From a virus, in the IMG/VR virus record IMGVR_UViG_3300034356_002362, positions 1 to 23,245 of that record: DNA of 23,245 nt, one strand, 5' to 3'. Within the stretch, counting starts at the first letter, position 1. Each line of letters opens with the position of its first letter. The position numbers and the translations under genes are program-made. The notes beneath the pieces were generated by a model. It saw only the letters and a list, made by a program, of their open reading frames with translations, searched no databases and had not been told where the DNA came from. This document shows, piece after piece, positions 15,179 through 22,441 of this stretch.

Positions 15179-15856
15179 AAACTGCCAGACACGGGAGCTT
15201 AGGGCAAGGCCGAGAACAGTGGGAGGGCGAGGTGTGTTCCAGGAAAAAGAGTTCCATGCACCCGTGTTCCAGCCATAGTCAAAGAAGCTGACGTCACTTC
15301 CCACGCTGATTTGATACACCCCGTTGGCCGTGCCAGCGGTAGAGGCGGTGGACGTGGCAGCGGTGGGAGACAGGATTGTGTACTGGCTTCCGCTCAAGAC
15401 CTGTTGGATTTCAAACTCGTTTGTTAGGGTGGCATTAAGGATGCCCCCAGGGTTCCCGGTAACCGTGTTGAAAGTGACAAAGTCCCCGACCACTGCACCA
15501 TGACTGGCATCGTTAACCGTGACTATGGCGGAGCCGTTAGTAGTGTTAAAGGTAACTGCGTCAGTTGCCCGGATGGGGGTGATGTCAGCCCAATCACCGC
15601 CATAAAAAACATAGACTTTTCGGTTGGTGCCAAGAACCATGTATGGTGTTCCGTCCAACGCATTCCAGGTAAAAACCTCGGAAACGGCCCCTACAAAGTA
15701 GATTTGCGGGGTGTTAAACGATTCCCAGCCGCCTATCTTTTCTGGCAGGCCATAGCGGAATCGGACAAAGTCGCAGTCTACCCATCCGCCTTCCGCACCG
15801 TATTCGGTGTTCTGTTTGTCAATGCCAGGCTTGAGGAACAGTCGCAGGAGGGCCAT
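15146..15856 (-). pseudogene. gp10-like stabilisation/tail-hub protein, N-terminal part (frameshifted)
   Basis: This 236-aa ORF has a start region typical of a conserved phage structural family: LKPGIDKQNTEYGAEGGW, then DCDFVRFRYGLPEKIGGW (about residues 9-44). Residues 90-180 form a beta-rich inserted domain (Thr/Ser/Gly-rich), and the ORF ends in SSRVWQFDHWNTCPFKT. After VWQFDHW the sequence leaves the expected path. The last nine codons lie in the arm of a 25-bp perfect palindrome, and a TGA follows. Replacing the inserted part would restore HWGQDLIMQLVNGQ and join it to the downstream ORF. Start support is good: AAAGGGG lies before the ATG, which is 2 nt after the stop of the 52-aa gene. 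It could instead be two real coupled genes or an artefact. Confidence 0.65.
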
Positions 15857-15858
15857 TT

Positions 15859-16017
15859 TTACCCCTTTGCGGCACGCATGTTATCAACCAAGTTTGGGTA
15901 TGGACGACCTGCTTTTTTGGCGGCGGCCTTTGCAGAGGCCTTCTTTGCGGGGGTCAAAGCCTTGGGCTTTCCAATGCTTTTAGGGCGCTTTTTGTCCCAG
16001 ATCGGCGTGGCTTTCAT
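15859..16017 (-). CDS. small basic Lys/Ala-rich protein, 52 aa
   Basis: This short ORF encodes MKATPIWDKKRPKSIGKPKA and then an AKKASAKAAAKKAG stretch ending in GRPYPNLVDNMRAAKG. It has about 13 Lys and 3 Arg against two Asp, so it is strongly basic, like histone-tail or DNA-condensing peptides. GGAG lies 8 nt before the ATG, and the stop is two nt before the next gene, with that gene's ribosome binding site inside this ORF. This argues that it is real despite its size. DNA binding or packaging is inferred from charge only. Confidence 0.72.
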   Translation of the reverse strand: MKATPIWDKKRPKSIGKPKALTPAKKASAKAAAKKAGRPYPNLVDNMRAAKG

Positions 16018-16032
16018 GTGTGACTCCAATTA

Positions 16033-16623
16033 CTAAGCTGTTAAGACGTTGAGGGCGGTGTTAATGTGCGCAACCCTGTCTGCAAGCCCGATTGTCCCAC
16101 CGTTAATCTTCTTTGTCATCCCGGTGAAGTCCTTAGCATCGGCCTCCTTGTTTAAGCCGCGCTTGTTCCAGTACCACGCAGCCGTCAGGGCTGCGTTTTC
16201 TTTGGTCAGAACCAAATCAGGATTGGCCACAAAGTCCACTCCCAAGGCATCAGAGGCGAGGCGGTAGTTGTCCTTGCCGGTCAACTGGATCAGCCCCCGG
16301 CCACGGTACTTCCAGCCATCTCCCTCGTCCGTGTTGCCCATCCGGCCAGAGTAAACCTTGTTGGCAATCTTCTCGGGGTTGCGGTGGAACGGCTGCGCAG
16401 CCTCCTCAGACGGGAAGCGGCTTGGCCAAGTGGCGTGCAAACCCTTTGCGCTGTAGTTCAGGTTCTCTTGCAGGGTCTTGAAATTGCCAGACTCATGGGC
16501 GCACTGGCCGATAAATGCCGCTTGGCGCTCGGGGGTGCCGATGTCAAACCGATGGAATGCCGCCGTCAATGGCTCCAGCCAAGACGGGTCGATGTGCATT
16601 TCCTTGAGTTGGTCTTCGGTCAT
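16033..16623 (-). CDS. endolysin, GH19 chitinase/lysozyme family
   Basis: This 196-aa enzyme should cut the glycan strands of host peptidoglycan at the end of infection. The GH19 signature is clear: AFIGQCAHESGNFKTLQENL with His43 and the likely catalytic Glu44 (second acid probably Glu53), NYSAKGL, then RMGNTDEGDGWKYRGRGLIQ (94-113), LTGKDNY, and the C-terminal ALTAAWYWNKRGLN and KKINGGTIGL. There is no signal peptide, so it needs the holin to reach the wall. Its ATG overlaps the holin stop by 4 nt, and GGGG lies just before it. Length is typical for single-domain phage GH19 endolysins. Confidence 0.92.
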   Translation of the reverse strand: MTEDQLKEMHIDPSWLEPLTAAFHRFDIGTPERQAAFIGQCAHESGNFKTLQENLNYSAKGLHATWPSRFPSEEAAQPFHRNPEKIANKVYSGRMGNTDEGDGWKYRGRGLIQLTGKDNYRLASDALGVDFVANPDLVLTKENAALTAAWYWNKRGLNKEADAKDFTGMTKKINGGTIGLADRVAHINTALNVLTA

Positions 16624-17030
16624 TTTTTGCCCCGCATGTCTGCAAGTTTCTCAACTGTGCGGCCACCGAAGTAGGCCAAGAAAATGATCTGCCCCCACTG
16701 GCCCAGCAGTTGCACGTAGGATTCCTGTGCGTTGTACCCGTAGGCAGACATCATGGTGAACACGAAATAGGCCACGAAGATGGCAATCAGCGCCATAGGC
16801 CGGATGTTCTTGGACAGCCACGAGTCGCTACCCATGTCGGACCGCCAGCGCTCGGTGATGGATGTCTGCTCGATCTCAAACAGCTTGGTGTCGTTGGCCA
16901 TTTTGGCCAGCTCACCGTCTTGCGCCATCTTGGCCAGATCAAGTTGCGCCTTGGCTTTGGCCTCTGGGTCTGGGATAAGCTTGTCAATGAGCTTGCCACC
17001 CACCTCAAGAAGTGCTGTCAATGGAAACAT
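16620..17030 (-). CDS. holin, GTA/phage 3-TM holin family-like
   Basis: The 136-aa protein has an amphipathic, charged N-terminal half (DPEAKAKAQLDLAKMAQDGELAKMAND) and two hydrophobic segments near 77-97 (RPMALIAIFVAYFVFTMMSA) and 107-122 (VQLLGQWGQIIFLAYF). It ends in GGRTVEKLADMRGKK. The R-P-M-A-L-I entry to the first segment and the GGRTVEK end match the gene-transfer-agent/phage 3TM holin family as I remember it. It should form the inner-membrane lesion that releases the adjacent endolysin. AAAGGG precedes the ATG at 17030. Confidence 0.85.
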   Translation of the reverse strand: MFPLTALLEVGGKLIDKLIPDPEAKAKAQLDLAKMAQDGELAKMANDTKLFEIEQTSITERWRSDMGSDSWLSKNIRPMALIAIFVAYFVFTMMSAYGYNAQESYVQLLGQWGQIIFLAYFGGRTVEKLADMRGKK

Positions 17031-17033
17031 CGC

Positions 17034-17489
17034 TTACCCTTTCAATTCAAAACTGAGGTTGGTGTGGCGGGGATACTGCACCACGCGCTCTCCCTCGGGA
17101 CACTTGTATTTGATGGTTGCCAGCAGAGTTGCCTTGCCACTGGCGATTTTCTCTTTTCTCACCATGGTGAGCTGATAGGTGAAGGTGTCGATTTCTGGCC
17201 CCGCAGGTCCGCTAAATTTACTGGCAGTGGTTGTGGCCTCATGCACCATACCCGCCGCATCCCGGATGCTTGGGGTAAAGCTCTCAACAGAGCAGTCGTC
17301 GCGCTTTTTGATCCGCGCAACCGTCACGTTGATGGGCTGTCCAGCCTCCGCTACGATTTTGAAATTCTCGGGTGACCACTCGATGATCGCCCGGTCAAAC
17401 ACACCAAACTTGTCGGCCAGCGTGTAACTGCCACCTAGCGCAGCAACGCTTGCGGCAACGGCTCCAATGGCTTTGGTGAGGTCAACCAT
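17034..17489 (-). CDS. membrane-anchored lysis-cassette protein of unknown function, 151 aa
   Basis: The frame opens at 17552, but GGAG lies 6 nt before the ATG at 17489, which gives MVDLTKAIGAVAASVAALGG, a single N-terminal membrane segment (about residues 5-22). The rest is soluble and beta-rich, with two Cys (DDCSVESF and IKYKCPEG) that could pair in the periplasm. It lies directly before the holin (3 nt gap) and after a lipoprotein, so a lysis or envelope role is likely. It lacks the coiled coil of a typical Rz inner-membrane spanin. Function unknown. Confidence 0.68.
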   Translation of the reverse strand: MVDLTKAIGAVAASVAALGGSYTLADKFGVFDRAIIEWSPENFKIVAEAGQPINVTVARIKKRDDCSVESFTPSIRDAAGMVHEATTTASKFSGPAGPEIDTFTYQLTMVRKEKIASGKATLLATIKYKCPEGERVVQYPRHTNLSFELKG

Positions 17490-17577
17490 AAAAACTCCAA
17501 ATAAAAACGCGGGCGCACCACAGGGACAGCCCAACAAGAAAGGCCGCTGCACAGAATGCTACGGCCCAGTCTTTCAT
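17482..17577 (-). CDS. 31-aa single-TM peptide in the lysis cassette
   Basis: This ORF, too short for most gene finders, encodes a 31-residue peptide starting MKDWAVAFCAAAFLVGLSLW and ending in CARVFIWSFYG. Nearly all of it is hydrophobic, with one membrane segment and few charges. It overlaps the lipoprotein stop (ATGA) at its start and the next gene's ATG by 8 nt at its end, filling the gap neatly. The ribosome binding site is poor, so translation would be coupled to the lipoprotein. A holin regulator or minimal lysis peptide is possible but unproven. Confidence 0.45.
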   Translation of the reverse strand: MKDWAVAFCAAAFLVGLSLWCARVFIWSFYG

Positions 17578-18170
17578 GGCACCGCAGGGGTGGTTGTTGT
17601 TGTTGTGGTGTTGGTGCTGGTCACCACAGTTGGAGTAGCCGTATTGTCAGTAATGCCGCCACCAGCAAGGCGACCACTGTTGCCAGAGTTTGACCCACTG
17701 TTTGCTCCAATCGAGTAAGTGCCTGCGCCGATCACACCATTGCCGCCAATCGTTGTCACGTTAGCTGCTGGCGCTTGAATCTGCGAGGCGATGCCCACAA
17801 ACGCTGCGTTGGTGCTGACACCCAGAGCTGTTGCATTGTCAGACTGGCGCATGCCCAGCGTGGTCTGCTTGTTCACGGTATACACCTGCCCGATGGTTGG
17901 CAGCAACAAGCCTGTCCATTGCATGGCGTAGTCGGCCCATGACTTGGGGGCGTTGATCTGCGCGTTCTGCTGACCACCACCCATTTGCAGGGACATGACC
18001 GCAGCGACCTTGGCCGTGGTGTCGCCCTGCCGGGCAATGTCGGCAAGAGCTTGGAACCGTGCCGTCTGGGCCGCTGCTTGCGCTTTGTGGGCGTCAGCAT
18101 AGGCCTGGTACTCGGCAGTGGCGCAGCCTGTCAAGGACAGGGCGCAGACGGCCATAGCAAGTAGTCTCAT
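17574..18170 (-). CDS. phage lipoprotein, 198 aa
   Basis: The N-terminus is a classical lipoprotein signal: MRLLAMAVCALSLTGC, with lipobox LTGC and Cys16 as the lipidated residue, so the mature protein should be on the inner or outer membrane. Residues 20-75 are Ala/Gln-rich and helical (AYADAHKAQAAAQTARFQAL). The C-terminal third is Gly/Ser/Thr-rich and ends in a Thr tract encoded by GTT repeats. AAAGGAG precedes the ATG. It is the first of the envelope-acting genes. It could be a spanin-like lipoprotein or a superinfection or adhesion factor; no domain settles this. Confidence 0.75.
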   Translation of the reverse strand: MRLLAMAVCALSLTGCATAEYQAYADAHKAQAAAQTARFQALADIARQGDTTAKVAAVMSLQMGGGQQNAQINAPKSWADYAMQWTGLLLPTIGQVYTVNKQTTLGMRQSDNATALGVSTNAAFVGIASQIQAPAANVTTIGGNGVIGAGTYSIGANSGSNSGNSGRLAGGGITDNTATPTVVTSTNTTTTTTTPAVP

Positions 18171-18189
18171 GGTTGCTCCTTTACGTAAG

Positions 18190-19551
18190 TCATAGCGTCT
18201 GGTCGGCTATTGTTAAAGTATTAGCTGCGCTCGCCGCAGTTGGAGTCACTACTCCCTCGGTATGCTGGATATTAGACGGACTGTAACTAGAGACAAGAAG
18301 TCCCCCTGAAGAGGCGGTTACGGTCGATGCCGAGTATGTATATGTCCTGCTGTCGATGACAACGGAGTTCCCAGCGCCTGCCCCACTTCCAGGGACTTTT
18401 AAGATCAGTACTCTGTCCGACAATCCGGACGACACTTGAGACAGGGTTACGTACACGTTATCAAGGGAGTCCACTGCAATTGACTTCGCAGTAATAGTTG
18501 CTGCTGGGCAAGCTAGTTTTCGCTGCCACACAAGGGTTCCGCTGGTGTCAGCGCTGTACTTGGCAATGAGCAGTTCTTCCCTTAGGCCGTCGGAACTTAC
18601 CAATCTAGCGCAGGTATAAACATACGTGTTACCTGGGCTCATAGCCGCAGCGACAGCGTAAATGCTGGTAGTAGAGCTAAGTTGCCGCTGATATGGAAAG
18701 CCGGTAGCGTTGGTGTGCCTTAGCAGTACTTGACTTGATCTGCTTCCGGCGCTTAACGTGGCATATGTATTGACCAGGAAATAGCTCACCGTATCTGCTT
18801 CTCCACGAAGCACATATGCTCCCTCTTGGCGGCCCGATCCCCCCGCATCTCGTTGGGTTGTTGCTCCTATTGTTGCCCCTGTTGATCGATCAAGGATAAG
18901 GAAAGCCGAGTCGACATTGCCGGGTGCGTCGGATGTTGCAGCTACATTAAAGTAGTCGACATTGTTTATTGAGACACTGCTCGCGGATTCAAACGGTGTG
19001 CCAGTGTCCCCAATGGTGCGTCGAAGCTGAACAGTGCCGGAGGAGTTGAACTTGACCACATATATGTCAGTGCGGCTTGTGGCAAAAAACCTTGCGGCAC
19101 CCGCGCAATAAATATTGTCGCTGGAGTCTATAGTAAGCCCAAAAAAGTCCGAGTTATTGTTTATCCGAGTCTGCCATTGAACAACGCCGCTGTTGTTGAA
19201 TTTCACAACGTATCCAGTGTTAAAACTGCTGGAAGTAATAAGCTTAGACCCGGCTATTACAGGGTTGCCGGCAGAGTCAATCGCAATTCCAGAAGCACCT
19301 TGAAAGTCTGTCCCATCCGTAAGCGCAGTTTGCCAGGTAATGCTGTCCAGTGTAAGTGGGATACCCAGTGCCGTAAGCTGCTGGAATCCCGACGCAGAGG
19401 TTTGCACAGACGCGTTTAACTGGTCGTTTCTTATGGCCATGTTTGGGGCTGAAACGGCATTGCCGTTGGGATTGCTGATGACCGCTAATAGCCCCACCGG
19501 GGAAGCGGCGCTTCCAAAACTGGCAAGAACAAGATTAAAAATCCCGCTCAT
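18190..19551 (-). CDS. beta-propeller (SBBP-like repeat) tail-associated protein, 453 aa
   Basis: Residues 70-400 are beta repeats of the SBBP type: WQTALTDGTDF...GIAIDSAGNPVIAG, WQTRINNNSDFFGLTIDSSD and similar blocks (IAVDSLDNVYVTLSQV). Each repeat has a D-S-x-x-N-x-Y/V signature, as in a propeller blade. There is no signal peptide. It lies just after the tail fibre gene with a 4-nt ATGA overlap, so it probably belongs to the adsorption apparatus. The exact role is not known. Confidence 0.75.
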   Translation of the reverse strand: MSGIFNLVLASFGSAASPVGLLAVISNPNGNAVSAPNMAIRNDQLNASVQTSASGFQQLTALGIPLTLDSITWQTALTDGTDFQGASGIAIDSAGNPVIAGSKLITSSSFNTGYVVKFNNSGVVQWQTRINNNSDFFGLTIDSSDNIYCAGAARFFATSRTDIYVVKFNSSGTVQLRRTIGDTGTPFESASSVSINNVDYFNVAATSDAPGNVDSAFLILDRSTGATIGATTQRDAGGSGRQEGAYVLRGEADTVSYFLVNTYATLSAGSRSSQVLLRHTNATGFPYQRQLSSTTSIYAVAAAMSPGNTYVYTCARLVSSDGLREELLIAKYSADTSGTLVWQRKLACPAATITAKSIAVDSLDNVYVTLSQVSSGLSDRVLILKVPGSGAGAGNSVVIDSRTYTYSASTVTASSGGLLVSSYSPSNIQHTEGVVTPTAASAANTLTIADQTL

Positions 19552-21023
19552 GACAGGTTTCCCGACACTATTGCACGTGAGGCGGAAATAAAGAAGACAG
19601 TGGCCAACCCCCGCGTCAAAATGCCAAAAGAACCAATGTCATCGTTCGTCCCTGCTTTGTAAACGTCCGTAACAGCAGAACAGGTGCAGGTGATGGTTGC
19701 ACTCGTGTTGTTGACAATGCTGATGACATCTCCCGCTGCAAATACGGTACCTGGAACCACGACAGTGCCCCCTGTCTGCAGTTCAATAAATTTGCCCACA
19801 TCCGATAGCACCAACGTGTAGCTAGATGTTTTGTTGCTCCCAGATTGAGGGATATTTCGATAGCCTACGCTGGCCGTTCCGTCTACAGTGCAGTTGGTCA
19901 ATGTCCCACTGGCAGGTGTGCCCAAAGCCGGTGTCACAAGAGTGGGACTGGTTGCAAAAACAGCCGCGCCACTGCCCGTCTCGTCTGTCAGCGCCCCGGC
20001 CAAATTAGCGGAGGTAAACGACCCCAAAGAAGTGGCATTCCCCGTTGACGTGACCGCCCCCGTGAGGTTGGCGTTGGTCGTCACGCTGCCTGCTGTCAGG
20101 CCTGCCGCCGTGCCGGTGATGTTAGTGCCCACAAGCGCCGAAGGCGTTCCAAGGGCGGGCGTAACGAGGGTAGGGCTGTTTGCAAAAACAGCCGCGCCAC
20201 TGCCCGTCTCGTCCGTCAAAGCTCCGGCCAGGTTGGCAGAAGTGAACGATCCCAAAGAGGTGGTCGTTCCTACCGAAGTCACTGCGCCCGTAAGGTTGCC
20301 CACCCCAACGGCGCTAACAGTTTGATTTGGCCAAGTGCCTGTGATTGTGACGTTGGTCCCCTGCACCAAGGAAGGGGTGGCAGTGCCTGTCCCGCCGTTG
20401 GCAACTGGCAACAATCCCGTCACGCCCGTTGACAAGGGCAGGCCCGTGGCATTGGTCAGCGTTCCGCTGGAAGGGGTGCCTAAAGCCGGTGTAACCAGCG
20501 TCGGGCTGTTAGACAGCACGTTACTGCCCGTGCCTGTCGAAGTCGTAGCCCCTGTTCCGCCACTCGTAACAGGCAGTGCCGCACCAAGGGTCAAGGCACT
20601 GAAATGCGTGACAGCATCAATTACGTTCACCCCGTTCACATACAGGTGCATCTTTGCGCCATTGGGAATGGTGATGCCCGTCCCTGCGGACGTTTTTACG
20701 GTAATGCTTTGGCCGCCAGACGTGTTGTTGTGGACCAGATACTGCTTTTCGATCGTCGGGACGACCAGTTCGCGGGTCGCGGTCAAATTGCCCACAGATG
20801 TTGCATTGAGGACCAAGGCTCGCGCTGTCTGCAAAGCGGGCCCCAGCAGGTCCGTCAAATCAATAGTCAGGTTGGTGTCCGTCAAAAACACAGGGTTGCC
20901 CAGGCCAGTGATAGCCTGTTCAATGGCCGTGCCAATGTTGGTGTTGGTCGTGTCGCCCCAAGTGTTCGACTGCTCGCCGCTGCCGATCAGCTCAAACTTA
21001 AGGTCTGAAAAGGTACTTGCCAT
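19548..21023 (-). CDS. tail fibre protein with repetitive shaft, 491 aa
   Basis: The N-terminus (FELIGSGEQSNTWGDTTNTN, residues 10-29) is the conserved virion-attachment region of many phage tail fibres. Residues 30-140 include a beta domain. From about 150 on come the repeats that form the shaft: PVTSGGTGATTS, NSPTLVTPALGTPSSGTLTN and two near-identical LTGAVTS..GALTDETGSGAAVF units. A C-terminal beta domain (390-491) probably carries tip or trimerisation function. The ATG follows the previous stop by 2 nt (TAATCATG), with AGGGG upstream. Confidence 0.85.
   Translation of the reverse strand: MASTFSDLKFELIGSGEQSNTWGDTTNTNIGTAIEQAITGLGNPVFLTDTNLTIDLTDLLGPALQTARALVLNATSVGNLTATRELVVPTIEKQYLVHNNTSGGQSITVKTSAGTGITIPNGAKMHLYVNGVNVIDAVTHFSALTLGAALPVTSGGTGATTSTGTGSNVLSNSPTLVTPALGTPSSGTLTNATGLPLSTGVTGLLPVANGGTGTATPSLVQGTNVTITGTWPNQTVSAVGVGNLTGAVTSVGTTTSLGSFTSANLAGALTDETGSGAAVFANSPTLVTPALGTPSALVGTNITGTAAGLTAGSVTTNANLTGAVTSTGNATSLGSFTSANLAGALTDETGSGAAVFATSPTLVTPALGTPASGTLTNCTVDGTASVGYRNIPQSGSNKTSSYTLVLSDVGKFIELQTGGTVVVPGTVFAAGDVISIVNNTSATITCTCSAVTDVYKAGTNDDIGSFGILTRGLATVFFISASRAIVSGNLS
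19953..20213 (-). repeat. 228-nt period repeat in the tail fibre shaft
   Basis: A 33-nt identical block lies at 19953-19985 and 20181-20213, exactly 228 nt (76 codons) apart. It is part of a longer imperfect repeat coding LGSFTSANLAGALTDETGSG. This shows internal duplication of a shaft unit and is a possible recombination site. Confidence 0.85.
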
Positions 21024-21025
21024 GA

Positions 21026-21400
21026 TTAAACCCCTATTTGAGTGGTTATTTCGATCCAGGTGGTTGAATCCTCATCCCACCGGTACGACCTGTCGTCCCC
21101 AGGCAATGGTACAGGTGCAACCCACAAGCAGGTTTGCTCATCTAGTACCCAGCTCTGGTAAGGTTTTGGGGGAATAAAGGCATCACGAGATGCATCGTAG
21201 GTATAACCAATACCTGCAAAATTTTTACGAAACTGGCGGCTATAACTGGCTTGAACCCAGGTGCCTCCCAGCAGGTTACGACAAAATTCTTGACCTATGG
21301 ACTCCTGTTCAACTCCGTTTTCGTCCAACAACTCGATGTTGTTCACAACAATAACTTGTTGCACGGTGTTGTCTAGCCCTATTTCTGCAAAATGTGCCAT
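21026..21400 (-). CDS. conserved aquatic-phage protein (MAHFAEIGLDN... family), 124 aa
   Basis: The sequence begins MAHFAEIGLDNTVQQVIVVN and contains FRKNFAGIGYTYDASRDAF, then PPKPYQSWVLDEQTCLWVAP, then WDEDSTTWIE. I recognise this pattern from marine cyanophages and other aquatic phages, where such proteins stay near tail fibre genes; the function is unknown. It is beta-rich, without signal peptide. GGAAGG precedes the ATG. The stop is two nt before the tail fibre start, so the two may be coupled. A fibre-associated or chaperone-like role is possible. Confidence 0.82.
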   Translation of the reverse strand: MAHFAEIGLDNTVQQVIVVNNIELLDENGVEQESIGQEFCRNLLGGTWVQASYSRQFRKNFAGIGYTYDASRDAFIPPKPYQSWVLDEQTCLWVAPVPLPGDDRSYRWDEDSTTWIEITTQIGV

Positions 21401-21408
21401 GGCCTTCC

Positions 21409-22368
21409 TTAAAATGTTATTGAACCGGAGCCGGTAAATTTATAAATCCTGAATCCACCGACCACTGTAATTGTTGGACTGCCCGTTGTAGCGGTCGCGG
21501 CTCTAAATGCCGAAGAGTAGCTAATAATCACAATACCCGAACCACCGGTGCCACCGCCCAATTGATTTACGCCGTTGGGGCCGGTGGTACCTGCACCTCC
21601 GCCGCCACCTCCTGTATTTACGGTGCCACTAGCGCCAGCAGTAGGTGTCCCGCTCCTTGTCCCACCATCGCCACCGCCACCAGCTCCTCCTGGACCCCCT
21701 ACAGCGTTCCAAGTCCCACCTCCTCCGCCCCCCGCATATGTCACGGCGGACCCGGAGATACTTGATGTAGTACCCGTCCCGCCGGCTCCCGCCAAAGCTT
21801 GGGAGGCGTTCCCTCCAACAGATGAGGCCCCTCCTCCTCCTCCGGCATTGTAATTGGGTCCACTAGAATCAGTGCCCCCGTTGTTCCCTTGGCCCACTAT
21901 GCCTGAACCTGGCCCATAGCCTGGGAATGCACCTCCCCCTCCGGAACCGCCATTTTGGCCGGCGAGTCCGGTATTGGTAAGGTTTCCTCCACGACCTCCC
22001 CCCGTAGAGGTTATACTACTAAAAACAGAATTACTCCCGTTTGCATAAGCATTATTAGTGCCGGCCGGCTGACCAATGCCTCCCCCGCCTACTGTTACTG
22101 TAATAGCCGTGCCGGCGGAGACCGCAAACCCTGATGCAGTAAGTAATCCCCCAGCACCACCGCCACCACCCTCCCAGCCACCGCCACCGCCGCCCCCTGC
22201 CACAACAAGATATTCAACTGTTGAGGGCGCAGGGAGTACAACTAGCGGCCAATTATTCGCCTGTTCTAATTGAATTTGCTTGCTAATACCCCAGACCGCA
22301 CTAGTGGCAGATGAAGTCGAGGCGGGTGGAGTGGCAGAAATCGAACCGCCTTTGTATCTTTTAACCAT
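21409..22368 (-). CDS. glycine-rich tail adhesin, copy 1, 319 aa
   Basis: The first 55 residues (MVKRYKGGSISATPPASTSS onward) are an attachment region. From about 52 on comes a Gly-rich body opened by VEYLVVAGGGGGGGW, with many GGGG loops, ending in the conserved tail SGIVIISYSSAFRAAT...GGFRIYKFTGSGSITF. This matches the Gly-rich adhesin type of many phages, including T4-like gp38-type tips built from polyglycine helices with variable loops. It most likely binds the host surface. It is a paralogue of the partial gene to the right: conserved ends, variable middle. It should be cotranscribed with the 124-aa gene (8 nt gap). Confidence 0.83.
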   Translation of the reverse strand: MVKRYKGGSISATPPASTSSATSAVWGISKQIQLEQANNWPLVVLPAPSTVEYLVVAGGGGGGGWEGGGGGAGGLLTASGFAVSAGTAITVTVGGGGIGQPAGTNNAYANGSNSVFSSITSTGGGRGGNLTNTGLAGQNGGSGGGGAFPGYGPGSGIVGQGNNGGTDSSGPNYNAGGGGGASSVGGNASQALAGAGGTGTTSSISGSAVTYAGGGGGGTWNAVGGPGGAGGGGDGGTRSGTPTAGASGTVNTGGGGGGAGTTGPNGVNQLGGGTGGSGIVIISYSSAFRAATATTGSPTITVVGGFRIYKFTGSGSITF

Positions 22369-22441
22369 TAACTTATGACCTCATGAGTACAGAAGCAACA
22401 AACAAGGGGAAAGACGTGCTTGCCATGATTAAACTCTTATT
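22369..22441 (-). pseudogene. scar of neighbouring genes between the adhesin copies
   Basis: Bases 22416-22442 match 21013-21039 at 24 of 27 positions. That block holds the last codons of the 124-aa gene and the start of the tail fibre gene (TTTAATCATGGCAAG). Here the ATG at 22426 opens only a 17-codon frame (MASTSFPLFVASVLMRS) that stops 4 nt before the next gene. Neither gene body is present, so I read it as a remnant of a duplicated segment. A short leader peptide cannot be excluded. Confidence 0.6.

Noticed and set aside
14983-15192. frame crossing the palindrome (GIPARSRPDHAAGERAGIP)
   Set aside because: Its near-palindromic peptide is simply the inverted repeat read in the third frame.
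17590-17625. GTT/GTG tract at the end of the lipoprotein gene as a phase-variation switch
   Set aside because: The repeat unit is three bases, so slippage would change the Thr number, not the frame; only a length effect is possible.
20335-21177. 280-aa plus-strand frame over the tail fibre gene
   Set aside because: The Val/Pro-rich sequence is what the Gly/Thr-rich tail-fibre repeats give when read backwards; there is no ribosome binding site.
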